A DNA stretch of 64,000 nt from the NCBI GenBank assembly GCA_016987375.1, contig PJRA01000313.1:1318715-1382714 (forward strand), in the 5' to 3' direction. The stretch is from Brachionus koreanus (Eukaryota; Rotifera; Eurotatoria; Ploima; Brachionidae). The notes under the pieces are model-generated. The model saw only the letters and a program-made list of their open reading frames with translations. It was not told where the DNA came from and made no database searches. Numbering within the stretch: the first letter of the stretch is position 1; every line of letters starts with the position of its first letter. Made by a program: the position numbers and the translations under genes. Positions 50,120 through 63,200 of this stretch are shown here, in pieces.

Positions 50120-50240
50120 TTGGTTTCATTACTTATCATTACATGAATTCGGTTAGATCATTTATAATAACAAAAGTCAAAAAAAGATCCTTGAGGAACA
50201 CCAAATGAAGCTTTTTTGATTCTGTTTACAGTAGAATTAA
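50120..50240 (-). pseudogene. Antisense reverse-transcriptase fossil (GVPQGS block)
   Basis: On the minus strand 50190-50210 reads SFGVPQGS. After a small deletion the frame reads FVIINDLTEFM. This is the S/xGVPQGS-ilgPlLF-x-iyINDL block of jockey/CR1-type non-LTR reverse transcriptases. The catalytic YADD that should follow is not readable. Confidence 0.6.
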
Positions 50241-51119
50241 TCTTTGCTACCACATGATGCATCATTTAAATCAATAAAAACACGTAATGATATAACTCCA
50301 TAATGGAAAAACAAAAAATTTTTATTCTGATACCATTTAACAACTCCTATTTAGCATTAAATATGCTATCTCCTAGCCATATATTTAAGGAAAAAAATCG
50401 ATTTTTTTTACAGATATTTTAAATTAAAAAAAAATGTATATATTAATTTTTTTCCTAATATGAAAATGTTATACGAATAGAAAATTCAACTTTTTTAAAG
50501 TTTGATTGCAAGTGTTAGTTCAAAGACATAAATGCTTCCATGAGCGTCCCAAATATGATTATAGAAAATAATTTCAGAATTATTTAAAATAATTTAGAAT
50601 AAATGCATAGAATTTTTGTGCTAGAAATATTCGAAAAATAGAATTAGAAAAAAAACATTGTAATCAAAGTGCAAGTTTAAGTTACATATTTAATAATTTT
50701 TACCGTCGATACAGCCAAAATATATCTTGTGTACACAATTGCAAGAAAATTTCTCTAATATTGGCAAGCATGTCATTAAGATAATTATTTTGCTTAAAAA
50801 TTTAGCGCACAATTAGTATATGAATACCTAAGCAAATAAGTCTTAAATTTATGTCTATCTTTTTAGTTTTACTATAAAGCTAACTAAAAGAGACTTCATT
50901 ACTCATTTTCATTATGAGCTTGTTTTGACTAAAAAATTGGTCGAAAAGCATTGATAGCATGCTCATAATTTATTATCCTTAATAATAAATTTTTTGTCTT
51001 TTTTTTTAAATAAAAATATTTTTAAAAAAATTAAAATAAGTTTTTGAACAAAAATAAAATTTTTCATTTTAGATTTTTATTTTGTCTAGCATTGGCACTT
51101 TACTTGAGACACATAAACC

Positions 51120-52488
51120 ATGGTCAAAGAAACAAAACTCTACGATTTACTAAATGTATCGCCGACAGCGGGCGAGAGTGAAATACGAAAAGCCTACTAC
51201 AAATTGGCCAAAATTAATCATCCAGACAAATTTCACGATGTTAGTCCTGAAGAAAAAGAAAAAGCAGAGGAAAAATTCAAAGAGATAAAATTCGCTTATG
51301 AAGTGCTGAACGATCCGTCCAAACGAGAAACCTACGACAGATATGGTCTTGAGGGTCTTAAGGACGGAATCGGTGGCACCGAATTCGAAGACATATTCAG
51401 TCACTTATTCGGTGGTTTCGGTGGTGGTGGTGGTGGTTTCGAAGGCGGAAACCCGTTCTTTCCATTTGATTTATTCGGTGGAAGTAGAGGTCGACCCCAG
51501 AAAAGAAGAACTCAAAATATGGCCTATCCTCTCAAGGTAAACTTAGAGGACTTGTATAATGGTTTGACAAAAACGATTGAATTCGAAAGATCTGTACTGT
51601 GTGGTGGATGTCAGGGTTCTGGTGGCAAGTCTGGAGCATCTGTTTCCTGTAAAAAATGTAATGGTCGTGGATTTACCGTTCAGTATAGGCAATTGGGCCC
51701 CGGCATGGTTCAGCAAGTTCAAGGAGTGTGTAAAGATTGCTCAGGCGAGGGAGAAGTTATTGATGAGAAAGATAGATGTAAGCAATGTAATGGTAAAAAG
51801 ACCATAAAGCAAAAGAAAAAAATCGAAGTTAATGTAGAAAAGGGAATGAGCGATGGACAAAAAATTACATTCCGAGGCGAGAGCAATCAAGAGCCTGGAG
51901 TTGATACCGGTGATTTGTTGGTAATATTGCAGCAAAACGAACACGATTTGTTTACCAGAAATCAGGACGATTTGTTCATAACTCATGTTATAAATATAAC
52001 CGAAGCTTTATGTGGTTTTAAAATAGTTGTTAAACATTTAGATGGTAGAAAGTTGGTATTGAAACATCCGGCTGGCGAAATACTCGCTCCTGGTAGTATT
52101 AGAGCCATACCTAACGAAGGTATGCCTATGTATAAGCATCCTACAGAGAAAGGAAACTTGTATGTAAAGTTTGACGTCAAGTTTCCGGAAAATAACTCTT
52201 TGAACGAAGATGCAATAGCGGTAAGTTTAAAAAATATGGTTTTTGAAAGTTTTTAAAATGCATTTTATTCAGAAACTAGAGACACTTCTACCTCCGAAAC
52301 CGAAGATTGAAATTCCACAAGGTGAACATGTAGACGAGGTCTCTATGGTTGAGTTTGATGCAACCAGAGGTTCAAAATCGTCGGGAGGACCAGGAGCTAG
52401 TGGTTTCGGCTTCCCAACAGGCTATGGAAGTGACGAAGAGGATGATGAAGCTGGTGGCGGACAGCGAGTTGAATGCAATACTCACTAA
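51120..52488 (+). CDS. DNAJA: Type I Hsp40 co-chaperone, DNAJA family
   Basis: Two exons, 51120-52220 and 52273-52488, give 438 residues (human DNAJA2 has 412, DNAJA1 397). The J domain (residues 5-75) carries HPD in INHPDKFH. A Gly/Phe-rich linker (GGFGGGGGGFEGG) follows. The zinc-finger region has four C-x2-C-x-G-x-G-type motifs (CGGCQGSG, CKKCNGRG, CKDCSGEG, CKQCNGKK). Two beta-sandwich client-binding domains follow. The protein is cytosolic and delivers clients to Hsp70 while stimulating its ATPase. The acidic, glycine-rich tail ends in CNTH, a cysteine four from the end where animal DNAJA proteins have a farnesylated CaaX box. The last residue is unusual. Sequence features lean towards DNAJA2 over DNAJA1/4. 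Confidence 0.94.
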
Positions 52489-53919
52489 CTTATCTTTTAT
52501 TATCGAATTTTATCAACCATCTTATCAATTTAATTAATAAGAATTATTTCCTTTGATTGATGAAATTAAGTTTGCGATAAAGCATTCAATTTTTAAAATT
52601 TTTATTTAGAACACCATCTTATCATGTTCATTTAACAGTTATTTTTAAAAATTATTTTTTTTTGTTAGTCAAAAAATAAACACCGTTCAAAACTAAAGGA
52701 TCTAATATCATTTAATTTAATATAATCTAACTTAAATATTTTAGAATAAAACGAGTTCAGAAAAAAATTATTAATTAAGATTTATTTAATATTTTTAATT
52801 TAGTAATTATGCTTCGTTTAATAAAATTATTTGATTTCACTCATTATTGGGATATTTTATGATTTTTCGACTAAATATCAACTAAAAATGAGCATATTAA
52901 AGGGAATATATATTTACTTTTATTTAAATTTACTTTCAAAGCAAATAAATGATTAAAATGCATAACAAGCTAAAATTTTAGATGAAGTTTTGATGAGAAA
53001 AATTTTGTGATCATTGGTTTGGTGACCAGTCTTGTTCATCAAATCAGCTTCATTATCTGATCACATCTTAGACATTATGCTAAAACTGACTAAAAAAATT
53101 TGAAATTTAATTTAAGGAAGTCTTAAGTTAAGTCAAGACATCATTTTGGCTTATATTTTTTGTGACTTTGACTTAAAACTGTGATTTATGAACTAGTCTG
53201 TTTTGGAATATATTTATTGAAGTAGTAAATTTATTTTTATTAGGAGAAAAAAAAAATATAATATGTTTGTGCATGTTGATTATTTATTTGTATATCTGTA
53301 CTAAGTCATCTACAATCAAAGTTCCTTCAGATTAAAAAAAAAAGTCGTATAATGTCAAAAAACAGCAAAAATATTTTCTTAAAAAAGTAGGAAAAAAGGG
53401 AGGAAAAAAAAGACAACAAATTAATCAGTTAAATTAGATTATTTGTTTTATTATTTAAATCAGCTTTGTGTGTATGTCATTTGCCCTTTGAACAAGTTTC
53501 TGTTGAAATCGGGATATCAATTTGATTTGAAGAAGTTGGCATAGAAAGATTTCTCGATTAATTGTACCCATTGAAATTGACTTTCGAGTGGTGGTAATTA
53601 TTTCTTTCGATTCGTTTTTATCAAAACCTAAATCTAATTTTGGAAATGTTAATAGACCCATATTTTAATGGAAATAATTATTATATTTAATCTCTTATTT
53701 TTAGAGAAAATTGAGAAGTAACATTTATTAGGAAAAATTTTCATCTCCTATTTGCATAGACATGGCTCTATTTCTTTTAGATAATTATTTATTTCACTTT
53801 CAATTTTTCCTGTTCTTTAAAAAAAAAAAGGAGTGAATATTTTTTGTTAGAGTGATCAGCATTGGGAAAATCATTAATATATATATATACTAAAGAGCGT
53901 ACCCAGAAGATAAGATAGT
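52489..53919. other. Intergenic, nothing recognised
   Basis: Gene-free AT-rich DNA. A 68-codon minus-strand frame with an ATG (53455-53661) has no motif or splice context and is not called. A short TA run lies at 53878-53890. Confidence 0.45.
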
Positions 53920-54300
53920 CAGGTATTTAAGCTTTAATTAGTTTATAGAAGAGACCTTCATGCCAAAACTTATCAAATACCTTAGAAATATCAAAGAATA
54001 GACCAAATCCTTTTTTTGATCTAGTCTGTTGTCTGTTGTTAACTATCCTTTCTAGTAGTTTTCCAAAACAACAAGTAACACTTATTGGACGTTAGTTATT
54101 GGGGTCAAAAGGAAACTCTTTTTTTTTCCAAAAGCATTGAAATTTTGGAGAACTTCCACGCCTCAGGAAGAAAATCACATTTTAAATAAATATTAAAGAA
54201 TTTAAGAACTCTAATTTAGAAAGATTTTTAAGCATTTTATTATCTATTCCATCGAAATTCATAGCTGAATGATCTTTGGGTTTTTAATAGCTTTCTGAAG
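53920..54300 (-). pseudogene. Antisense jockey/CR1-type reverse-transcriptase fossil
   Basis: The minus strand shows, in order, DGIDNKMLKNL-like (about 54225-54260), DPNN-stop-RPISVTCCFGKLLERIVNN (about 54045-54115) and FFDISKVFDKFWHEGL (about 53945-53995). These are the N-x-YRPISLt and FFDisKAFDkVwH blocks of non-LTR reverse transcriptases. A stop replaces the conserved tyrosine. The sequence between the last two blocks is deleted, and frames shift throughout. It lies head-to-head with LINE copy 2, which belongs to a different lineage. Confidence 0.7.
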
Positions 54301-54359
54301 TTTATAACTTTGACAGATATATATTGGTTTTAAATCTTAGGTAATTAATTTCAATAAAC

Positions 54360-55840
54360 TGCTAAAAAGGCTCTAAAAAAATAGAAAAGCCCCCGGTATT
54401 TACGGGATAACAGCAGAAATGTTGAAGATTGATGTTAGGATCACAATAGGGATACTGCACGATCTTCTCAGCAGAAAATGGCTACAAGAAATTATACCAG
54501 AGGACTGGTCAAAAGGCCTAATAGTCAAACTTCAAAAGAAAGGAAACAAAATGATCTGTGATAATTGGAAAGGAATAACACTACCACTAGCAAGCAAGGC
54601 ATTCTGCAGCATAATCCTGGAAAGAATCAGAAAATCATTGGATGTTACACTCAGAGAAGAACAAGCAGGATTTAGACGAGGGAAAGGATGCATAGTCCAG
54701 ATATTTGCACTGAGAAACATCATAGAGCAAAGTTTCGACTTGAACAGCCCCTTGTATCTTAACTTCATTGACTTCAAAAAAGCCTTTGACAGCATACACA
54801 GAGAAACCCTGTGGGCCTTACTAAGATCATATGGCTTACCACAGAAAATAGTTAACTTGATAAAACTCTTCTACGAAAAATTCGAGTGTAGTGTGATTCT
54901 GGAAAAAGGGTATTCTGAGAGCTTCAAAGTTTGTACAGGAGTCAGGCAAGGGTGCGTTCTCTCTCCAACACTATTCTCAATAGTGATTGATTATGTAATT
55001 AAAAAAACAACTGTAAATGCCAGGGTTATACAATGGGAGTTAACAACCAAGCTTGAAGACTTAGACTTTGCGGATGATCTGGTGTTCTAGTACAGAAGAA
55101 CATATGTATTTGAAAACACAAGATTTGGCTAACAATACTAAGCCAACTGGACCCGAAATAAATGTGGCCAAAACGAAAGTTATTTGCATAAACACAAAAT
55201 TGGACACCCCGTTCACCATTGATGATTTACAAGTCGAGTGTATAAACGAATTTACTTACTTAAGAAGCACCATCAGAACAGCAATGGAAGGACAAAGAAA
55301 CAAAAAAGAAAAGACTTGCTAAAGTAAAGATTACCTTTACTAAACTCCGACCAGCATGGAAATCAACCAGCTATAGTAAGAAAACAAAACCCAAACTGTA
55401 CAATTCTGTAGTAAAAGCAACACTGATGTACGGAAGTGAATGTTGGGGAATGTGTGAATCTAATTAAAAAAGTCTGAAAACCTTCCATACTGGAAGCCTA
55501 CGAAGGATTCTGGGGATACACTGTCAAATGCTGAACTATACAAAAGAACAAATTCAGAGCCATTAAATCAATGCATTAAGAACAAAAGATTGCGATGGAT
55601 TGGAAATTTATTAAGAATGAAAGAAAAAAGAATACCATAAAAATAACCAAAAAAGGTCCTTCAATGGACACCACAAGGGTAATGTAAGATAGGAAGACCA
55701 GCAGTAACATGGAGGTCAACAATCATGAAAGACCTCACCAAAATCGGAATGACATGGGGAGAAGCAAGAGGGAAGGAAAAAGATCGACTTGAGTGGAAAT
55801 CAAAAGTAATGACCCTACGCTCCACAAGGAGTAAATAAGG
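54360..55840 (+). mobile_element. Non-LTR retrotransposon (LINE), copy 2, with reverse transcriptase
   Basis: A frame of about 240 codons (54389-55087) encodes much of a reverse transcriptase: KAPGIYGITAEMLK, then PEDWSKGLIVKLQKKG, EEQAGFRRGKGC, NFIDFKKAFDSIHRETLW, GVRQGCVLSPTLFS and LDFADDLVF, the last with the catalytic FADD. It breaks at a stop directly after this motif. The rest continues in shifted frames to 55840, with ATLMYGSECWG, an LRRILGIH-like segment and a tail ending near GRPAVTWRS and KDRLEWKS. No endonuclease domain or 5' end is present. The type is common in aquatic invertebrates (craTA/RTE-like or CR1-like; not resolved). It is the better-preserved relative of copy 1. Confidence 0.85.
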
Positions 55841-56235
55841 AATAAAAGATCATAAGACCTAGAGCTAATTTTAATTGATTTTATTTTTTTAAAAACGAAA
55901 ACTCAATAAAGCAAAATTTTATTCTTTTATGTATTGTGGAAAACTAACGAAATGCGTATAAGTTAAGAAATAAATTTTGCATTATGCTTAGTTTCTATAT
56001 TCAAGCGAACTAAATTACAACGCATCATAATTAATTTTTAAAATTTTCGCTGATATTTTAATCCTAATTAACTGGACACAAAAATCTTCTATTTATTCTT
56101 CCATTTAATTCAACTAAAATACTTACCAATTTTTATTTTTTGTTTAAAATTAAAAGAAAGGGTGTGTTTTATTAATTTCAATTTTTTTTCACTAAGAATA
56201 AAATTTTAATATTTTTCTAAAGATAGTTCGATAAA
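55841..56235. other. Spacer and 5' region of YIPF5
   Basis: AT-rich. A T-rich tract ending in AG at 56221-56222 lies 13 bases before the YIPF5 start codon and could be a splice acceptor for a 5'UTR exon or a spliced leader. Confidence 0.4.
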
Positions 56236-56997
56236 ATGGCATACTATAATCCGAATGATAACTATTTCAATTCAAACAAACCCAATTCTCAACTAAATTT
56301 TGCAGATATGAACAATACAACCCAATATTATGATCAAAATACGACTTATCAAATGCCGAATCAAAACTATTACTCAGGTTGGAATCAGCAGCAATTTTTT
56401 AATCCATCTCAAAATGACACATTTATGGCACAGGACGGGTTTATGCAACCAAGTGATTTCGGTAATCAAGGAACAGATTTTGACAATGAACCACCTTTAT
56501 TGGAAGAATTAGGAATCAATTTTGATCATATTTACAGAAAAACAAGGTGTGTTCTAAACCCGTTTGCCACTCCTGATGAAAGTATAATTCATGACGAAGA
56601 TCTCGCAGGCCCCCTTGTTTTTTGCATAGCCTACGGATTTTCCTTGTTGTTAATGGGAAAAATTCAATTCGGCTATATTTATGGTATAACTGCCTTAGGC
56701 TGCGTTTCTATGTACGCACTCCTAAATCTAATGTCAGAAAAAGGTGTAAACGCGATGTGTATTGGAAGCACTTTGGGTTACTGTCTTTTGCCAATGGTTT
56801 TTCTATCATTTTTGTCTAGTATTCTACTAATGAAGTCTTTTTTCGGACTGATTTTATCTATTGTTTTTATTCTTTGGTGTAGCATTTCATCAAGTAAACT
56901 TTTTGTGTATGCGTTAAACATGTCAAATCAACAAATTTTGGTTCTCTATCCTTGCTTTCTACTCTACGGAATTTTTGCACTCCTAAATGTATTTTAA
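56236..56997 (+). CDS. YIPF5: YIPF5 (YIP1), ER-Golgi multi-pass membrane protein
   Basis: Single exon, 253 residues (human YIPF5 has 257). The N-terminal ~95 residues are cytosolic, rich in N, Q, Y and F. Then come the family signatures [18 protein letters not shown] and the [22 protein letters not shown] segment. Five hydrophobic segments fill the rest, with [12 protein letters not shown] and [14 protein letters not shown] characteristic of the Yip1 domain. YIP1 proteins bind Rab GTPases and act in COPII budding and Golgi structure. It lies 215 bp upstream of MMUT on the same strand, so the two could share a polycistronic transcript resolved by trans-splicing, but separate promoters are equally possible. 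YIPF7 is the other candidate name. Confidence 0.93.
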   Translation: MAYYNPNDNYFNSNKPNSQLNFADMNNTTQYYDQNTTYQMPNQNYYSGWNQQQFFNPSQNDTFMAQDGFMQPSDFGNQGTDFDNEPPLLEELGINFDHIYRKTRCVLNPFATPDESIIHDEDLAGPLVFCIAYGFSLLLMGKIQFGYIYGITALGCVSMYALLNLMSEKGVNAMCIGSTLGYCLLPMVFLSFLSSILLMKSFFGLILSIVFILWCSISSSKLFVYALNMSNQQILVLYPCFLLYGIFALLNVF

Positions 56998-57212
56998 ATA
57001 CTATGATCTTTGAGTGGAGTATTTTTAGTTCTAAGTGGTTTCCTTTGATGCTAATTTTGTTCAAACATTAAAATAAATTTTAAATAAACATTTTATTCAT
57101 AAATTTTTAAAAATAACTTTTTTTCAAATACATTTAACCATGTATTTTGAAATTAAATAGTCTAAAATAATAAATTAATAATTTTTTAATGATACGAATA
57201 TCTTAATTTAGA

Positions 57213-60200
57213 ATGATACGCTCTTTTTCATCAAATAAATTGAAAAGTTTAACTAAATTGTGTCTGGTTAATAATTGTAGATCAATATCTACAACTGGAA
57301 CTCGCAAAGATTTGTATGATGACTGGAAAAAGCTTGCTGAAAAGCAAATGAAAGGAAAAAATCCGGATAAGTTAATTAGTGAAACACCCGAGGTAAGCAA
57401 ATCAATTAATTTATGTCATAGTTATTAAATTTTTTGATTTTATTAAATATTAAATTGAAAATAACTTTGATTAGCTAATTTGTTAAACAGCAAAAGCATT
57501 GAATAACTTTTTTAATTTATCATTTAGAACATTAAAATTAAGTTTATTACTCCTTTTAGGCAGTTTTTTAAGAAAAGAAGAAAGTTGTACAAAAAATAAA
57601 AGACACTCCAATAAATTTTTTAGAAAAATGTCAATTAATTTTTTAAAATTTTTTATTTAGTATTTACAGAAAACTCATAATTGAATGTGGGATTAAGGTT
57701 TGAAAAATACAAAAATAAAAAAAAATTAATGAATTTATGAAACTAGATTATAAGACCTTTTTATTTTGAAGAAAAAAAAATTTTTTTTGTTAAATCTATA
57801 AAAAATAAATTGATTTATACAAATATTTAACTTTTTATTAGATTTTTTAAATTTTTTTTAAAGGGAATCAAAATAAAGCCACTTTATACAAGCCAAGATG
57901 TTAATGCATCAACCCATGATGAAATTCCAGGAAAATATCCGTTTACAAGGGGTCCATATCCGACCATGTATTCAGTAAAACCATGGACAATAAGACAAGT
58001 AATTTGAAAAGTTAAATCAGTTATTTTTATAAATCTTGAAAAAATTCTAAGTATGCTGGATTTAGCACTGTCGAAGAGAGTAATAAATTTTACAGAGACA
58101 ATATTAAGGCTGGTCAGCAAGGTCTTAGTGTTGCATTTGATTTGGCTACTCATAGAGGTTATGATTCAGATAATCCAAGAGTTATGGGTGATGTTGGTAT
58201 GTCCGGTGTTGCCATTGATTCAGTAGAAGATATGAAGCAGCTTTTCGATGGAATCGACTTGGAAAATATGTCAGTTTCGATGACCATGAATGGAGCGGTC
58301 CTGCCAGTTATGGCAATGTACATAGTAGCTGCTTTGGAGCAAGGTGCTCCTCTAGCTAAACTCAGTGGTACAATTCAAAATGATATACTAAAAGAATTTA
58401 TGGTCAGAAACACATATATTTTCCCACCAGAGCCTTCTATGAGGATCATAGCTGACATATTCGCTTATACTTCAAAAGTAAATTGAAAAATTTTGTTAAA
58501 TAAGAAAAAATTTATTTATTCTTATTTAAAGAATATGCCGAAATTTAATAGTATTTCTATTTCTGGCTACCACATGCAAGAAGCTGGTGCTAACGCTGTG
58601 CTGGAATTGGGATATACAATAGCTGATGGCATTGAATACATAGAAACCGGTATCAAAGCTGGACTTGATGTCGACAACTTTGCACCAAGATTGTCATTTT
58701 TTTGGGGAATTGGAATGAATTTTTATATGGAAATAGCCAAGCTAAGAGCGGCTAGAAGACTTTGGGCACATTTAGTAGAAAAAAAATTCAAGCCAAAAAA
58801 CCCAAAATCAAAAATTTTGAGATGTCATTGTCAGACGTCTGGATGGTCATTAACTGCTCAAGTAATTAATCATAAAAAAATATTTTATTTAATTTTTAGC
58901 ATGGTAAAAAATTTTTAAAATGATAAATTTTTTTTTTCGTTGTCAGGATCCTTACAATAATATAATTAGGACAACAGTTGAAGCAATGGCCGCTATTTTC
59001 GGCGGAACCCAATCGTTGCACACAAACTCATTTGATGAAGCATTGGCGTTGCCATCAGTGTTCAGTGCTCGTGTTGCTCGTAACACTCAAATAATTTTGC
59101 AACAAGAAACAAGTATCACTAAAGTAATTGATCCATGGGCTGGCTCGTACATGATGGAATCGTTGACTGATGAAATTTACAATGAAGCATTAAAAGTAAT
59201 TGAAGAAATTGAGGCCATGGGTGGCATGGCCAAAGCAGTTTCACAAGGCATTCCTAAATTGAAAATAGAAGAATGCGCTGCTAAAAAACAGGCTAGAATA
59301 GATAGTGGTAAAGATGTTATTGTTGGTGTAAACCAATATGTTTTAGACAATGAAGAGGAATTAAATGTTTTGCAAATAGATAATACTAAAGTTAGAGAGT
59401 CTCAAGTAGCCAAGATTAAAAATGTAAAAGCCACTAGAAATCATGATCAAGCGCAACAAGCTTTAGACCGAATAACCGAATGTTGTCGAACAGGTCATGG
59501 TAATTTGCTTGAGCTTAGTGTTGAAGCTGCAAAAGCAAGAGCAACTGTGGGAGAAATTACAAACGCTATGGAAGTTGTTTTTCAACGTTATGTTGCCAAA
59601 GATAATTTGGTTAGTGGAGCTTACAAAAATGAGTTTGCTGTTGAAGAAGAATTACAAAAAGTCATGGCCAGAGTTAAAGATTTTGAGGCCAGGGATGGCC
59701 GTAGGCCTCGTATACTAGTAGCTAAACTGGGTCAAGATGGTCACGACCGTGGAGCTAAAATTATTGCGTCCTCATTTAGTGATCTTGGTTTTGATGTTGA
59801 CATTGGACCACTATTTGCTGTAAATAAAATTTTAATTATTTTTACAATTTATGCTAGCTATTAAGTCAAATTTTAGATGGATATTTTAAGTTAATTAAAT
59901 TTTTAAATGCAGATTTTTGTTTTAAGAGTAACCTGATTCTAATTTTGATTTTAACTTTAATATTTAATCTTGATTTAGACTGCTGATGAAGTAGCAAGCC
60001 AAGCTGTTGATTCGGATTGTCATGTTGTCGGAGTAAGCACATTGGGCGCTGGACACAAGACTCTCATCCCTCAACTTATACAGAAACTTAAAGATATGAA
60101 TAGATCAGACATTACTGTTATCTGTGGTGGTGTCATTCCTCCCCAAGACTATGACATGCTATACAAATCTGGTGTGAAATTGGTATTTGGTCCTGGCACT

Positions 60201-60263
60201 CGAATTCCTTTTGCCGCTCTTAAAGTTTTGGATGAAATCGAGACTAAACTTGGAAAAAATTAG
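57213..60263 (+). CDS. MMUT: Methylmalonyl-CoA mutase, mitochondrial, B12-dependent
   Basis: Six exons close in frame: 57213-57392, 57864-57998, 58052-58477, 58532-58861, 58947-59819 and 59979-60263. They give 742 residues (human has 750). An Arg/Ser-rich N-terminus looks like a mitochondrial targeting peptide. The substrate-binding TIM barrel includes [23 protein letters not shown] and [14 protein letters not shown], and the C-terminal B12 domain has [12 protein letters not shown], the DxHxxG cobalt-ligand motif. The enzyme converts (R)-methylmalonyl-CoA to succinyl-CoA in propionate and odd-chain fatty-acid catabolism and needs adenosylcobalamin. Intron 1 (471 bp) and the last intron (159 bp) are longer than usual, the others 53-85 bp. 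An AG two bases upstream of the ATG leaves almost no 5'UTR, as expected of a spliced-leader acceptor. Confidence 0.97.
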
Positions 60264-63200
60264 TCCAGCTCAATTCGATTTAATATTTTAATTTAGACAC
60301 ATGTTTTAATTAAATTTATTTTATTTATAGAAATTGGATTTTGTTTGTATTTTTATTATAAAAAAAGCTCATTGATTAAATGTAAAACTTGGATATATAT
60401 TTTTAGAAACAAAGATTTAAAGCTGATCGAATTTTAAATTAAACTTATTAAAATATGCTATTAAAGAAATGAATATTAAATTTGAACACAAGTTTGGTGG
60501 ATATTTTATTTTAATGGTAAATAAATGCATTGTTTTGACTAATTAGGCTGATTATATGTCAACTAATTGATCAATGAGTAGCAAAATTTTATAAAAAAGA
60601 CCTGTGAGTTATTAAAAAAGACAATTTGATTTTACAATTAAATTACTATGTGAATTACTTGATGAATACTCTTCTTTTTTTAAAGTATAAATACAAGCTT
60701 TCTTTTAATCAAAAGAAGAATTCTTTCTTGACTTTTTTTAATTTCCTCATATTTTATGAAGAAAGGGTATCGTTTTTTTAAAATAATTTTACTTTATTTA
60801 GAGTAATAATGATGATTTTTGTGAGAACATTTTTAATCTCAAAAGGAAATAAATTACACGACATTTAATATTATATATTATATATATATTATTTAATTAA
60901 GGCTCTAAAGAGAAATTTCGATTCTTTAAGTTTTTAAATCGAGTAAATTTGATTATTAAAAACCATCTAGCACAATTGAGTAATGTTGAAAAATTAACCG
61001 TTTTGAAAAAAACGGACATTTAACTAATTAACATAGACAATTTGAAGTTTAATCAAATTTAAATGAAATGCTCAAAAATTATCAAAAAAAAAAGGTTTTT
61101 AAATATGAAATTTACTGCAGAAAGATATTTTTCAAGTTAAATATCTGTTTGTAAATTCTGCAAGAATATTAGTAGTAGTAGTTAATGCTGCGACCCTTTG
61201 GCAGTAAATTCAACTGTTTCCTGAGCCATTTGTCCAGATTTTATATTTTTGTTTTGAATTTGAATCACCTATCAAGCGCCTAATTTTGAGTTTGATTAAG
61301 TTAAACATCTTTAACTTTGTTCAGTTATATATACTTTATTTTTTATTAAACTCTCAAGAATCTAACAAAGACAAGTTGTTTAGGACACTAGGTGGTAATT
61401 ACTCATAATAGGTTTGTGACCTCTTTTGAATAAAAGGGTCACATTCGCCATTTTTCAAATGAAAGGTAATTAGTGAAAGAAAAAGTCGAAATAATACTTT
61501 AATTTGACTCACAAGACCCAATGCCGCTTTTTTTAAAGAAAATATTTTTTAACAGGCTCTGAACCACAAGTTTTATTAATATTTAAAGTTACGCATTACA
61601 TTTTCATTATCTATATCATTCGGCCAAAACAATTAGAAACTTTTTTAATAGGCTGGAAATGGTTTCATTCACCAATTTGAAATAAATATTAAAACTTTCT
61701 GCAATTTTGTGAAGATCGTTTATCACTTGGTCATTTTATCTTTAATTCCCCTAATTACTGACTTAGAACTGGTATTATATACTTATAGATAAGTTTTGAG
61801 CCTGATTTTGAGGGCCGAGCTAATTTCACTTCGTATGCTTTTATTAACACACTGATAACATAGAATTATGAACGATACTAGTTATACATTAAACATGTTT
61901 TACAAATTAAATTTAAAAACAATTCATTTTTAAAAATATTTGATAAATGATCAAATCATCAGCTTTCGAAATATTATTATTTTTATAAACAGTTTTTTTT
62001 TTAATTAAAAAAAAAAAAAAACAAAATTTTTTTAGTTATGATTTAAAAATTCTAAATATTTAAGTTTAAAAATAAATTATTTCTGAAGATGGCAAAATTT
62101 CAAATTTGATCAAAATATTTTTAAGTGTTTTTAAATTTTTTGATCAAATTTAAAAAGCTAAATTTGATTAAAGAATTTTTATATTACTTTTGAAAAAAGC
62201 AAACTTTCTAATAACAATCCTATTCTAATAATAATAAAATTTAAAGACCAAAATTTTCTTTAAAAATTTATTAAAATGTTACTAAAAAAATTCATTTATA
62301 AGAAAAAGTTATATAAATAAAACACATAAGTATTATTAAAAGTATTATTTATTAATGAATCTATTATTTTTCTATTGGTGAAAGGTTTGGTCCGAATTAA
62401 TTAATAAAACTATTCATGGCGTTAATTTTTATTATTTATTTTTTAAGAAAAATCAGAAGCATGAAAGCTCTTAAAAATATGAAGAAAATTTTACTTTTTA
62501 TTTAAAATTATCTATAAATAAATAATAAAAATTGAAAATTTAAATTGATAAATTTTGGTTAAAATTAGCAGATTTGATTTTTGTTTTTTATTTGAGTATT
62601 TTTAAGCCGATTTATTTGAAGTATTTAAAAGACAAAACGCCTTCTATATTTGACGTAATATCATCAAAAAAAAATTTGATTTTTTACATCTTAAGTTATT
62701 GAGCCTAGACTATTTTTAATAAACAACAATGAATTGTTCCGCTTAAATTTGTATAAAAAGGGATTGATTTTTTTAGATTTAATAGAAAGCTTCAGAAAAA
62801 ATCAATTAATTTTGAGTGATAATCAAAGTTAAAATTGGTTTGTTTCAAAATTTTAAGCTCATTTATCAATAATTTCTTACATGATAAAACGGGTTGTTTA
62901 GTCACGAATAAATCTATGTCTTTTTATAAATAAAATTAGTAAAATTTTTCGGGGCCAAAATGAATAAGATCAAATAAAATTATAATTCTATTTACTTTGA
63001 TAATTTTTGTGATACAATCTAATTTTTTTTCACCAAACAACTAACTTTCATTTCTAAATTTAAATATCAATTTTTAAAAAAATCAAATTAAAATATCAAA
63101 ATGGAAATCGAAAATTATTTATTTAACACAGGAAACAGCTTTTAAAGATTTGACGCATAAAAATAAAGCAAACCTTTTGCTAACTACAACATAAAACGTC

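Larger units (their letters stand above)
47602..51119. other. Gene-poor intergenic region
   Basis: The CFAP70 5' flank carries a perfect (AT)n run at 47641-47658. A hairpin/ATT block lies at about 47878-47955, and a reverse-transcriptase fossil at 50120-50240 (listed separately). Other open frames such as 49585-49806 have no recognisable content. Confidence 0.45.

Noticed and set aside
53455..53661. 68-codon minus-strand frame with ATG
   Set aside because: No domain, no splice context and no neighbour supports it. In this AT-rich region a frame of this size occurs by chance.
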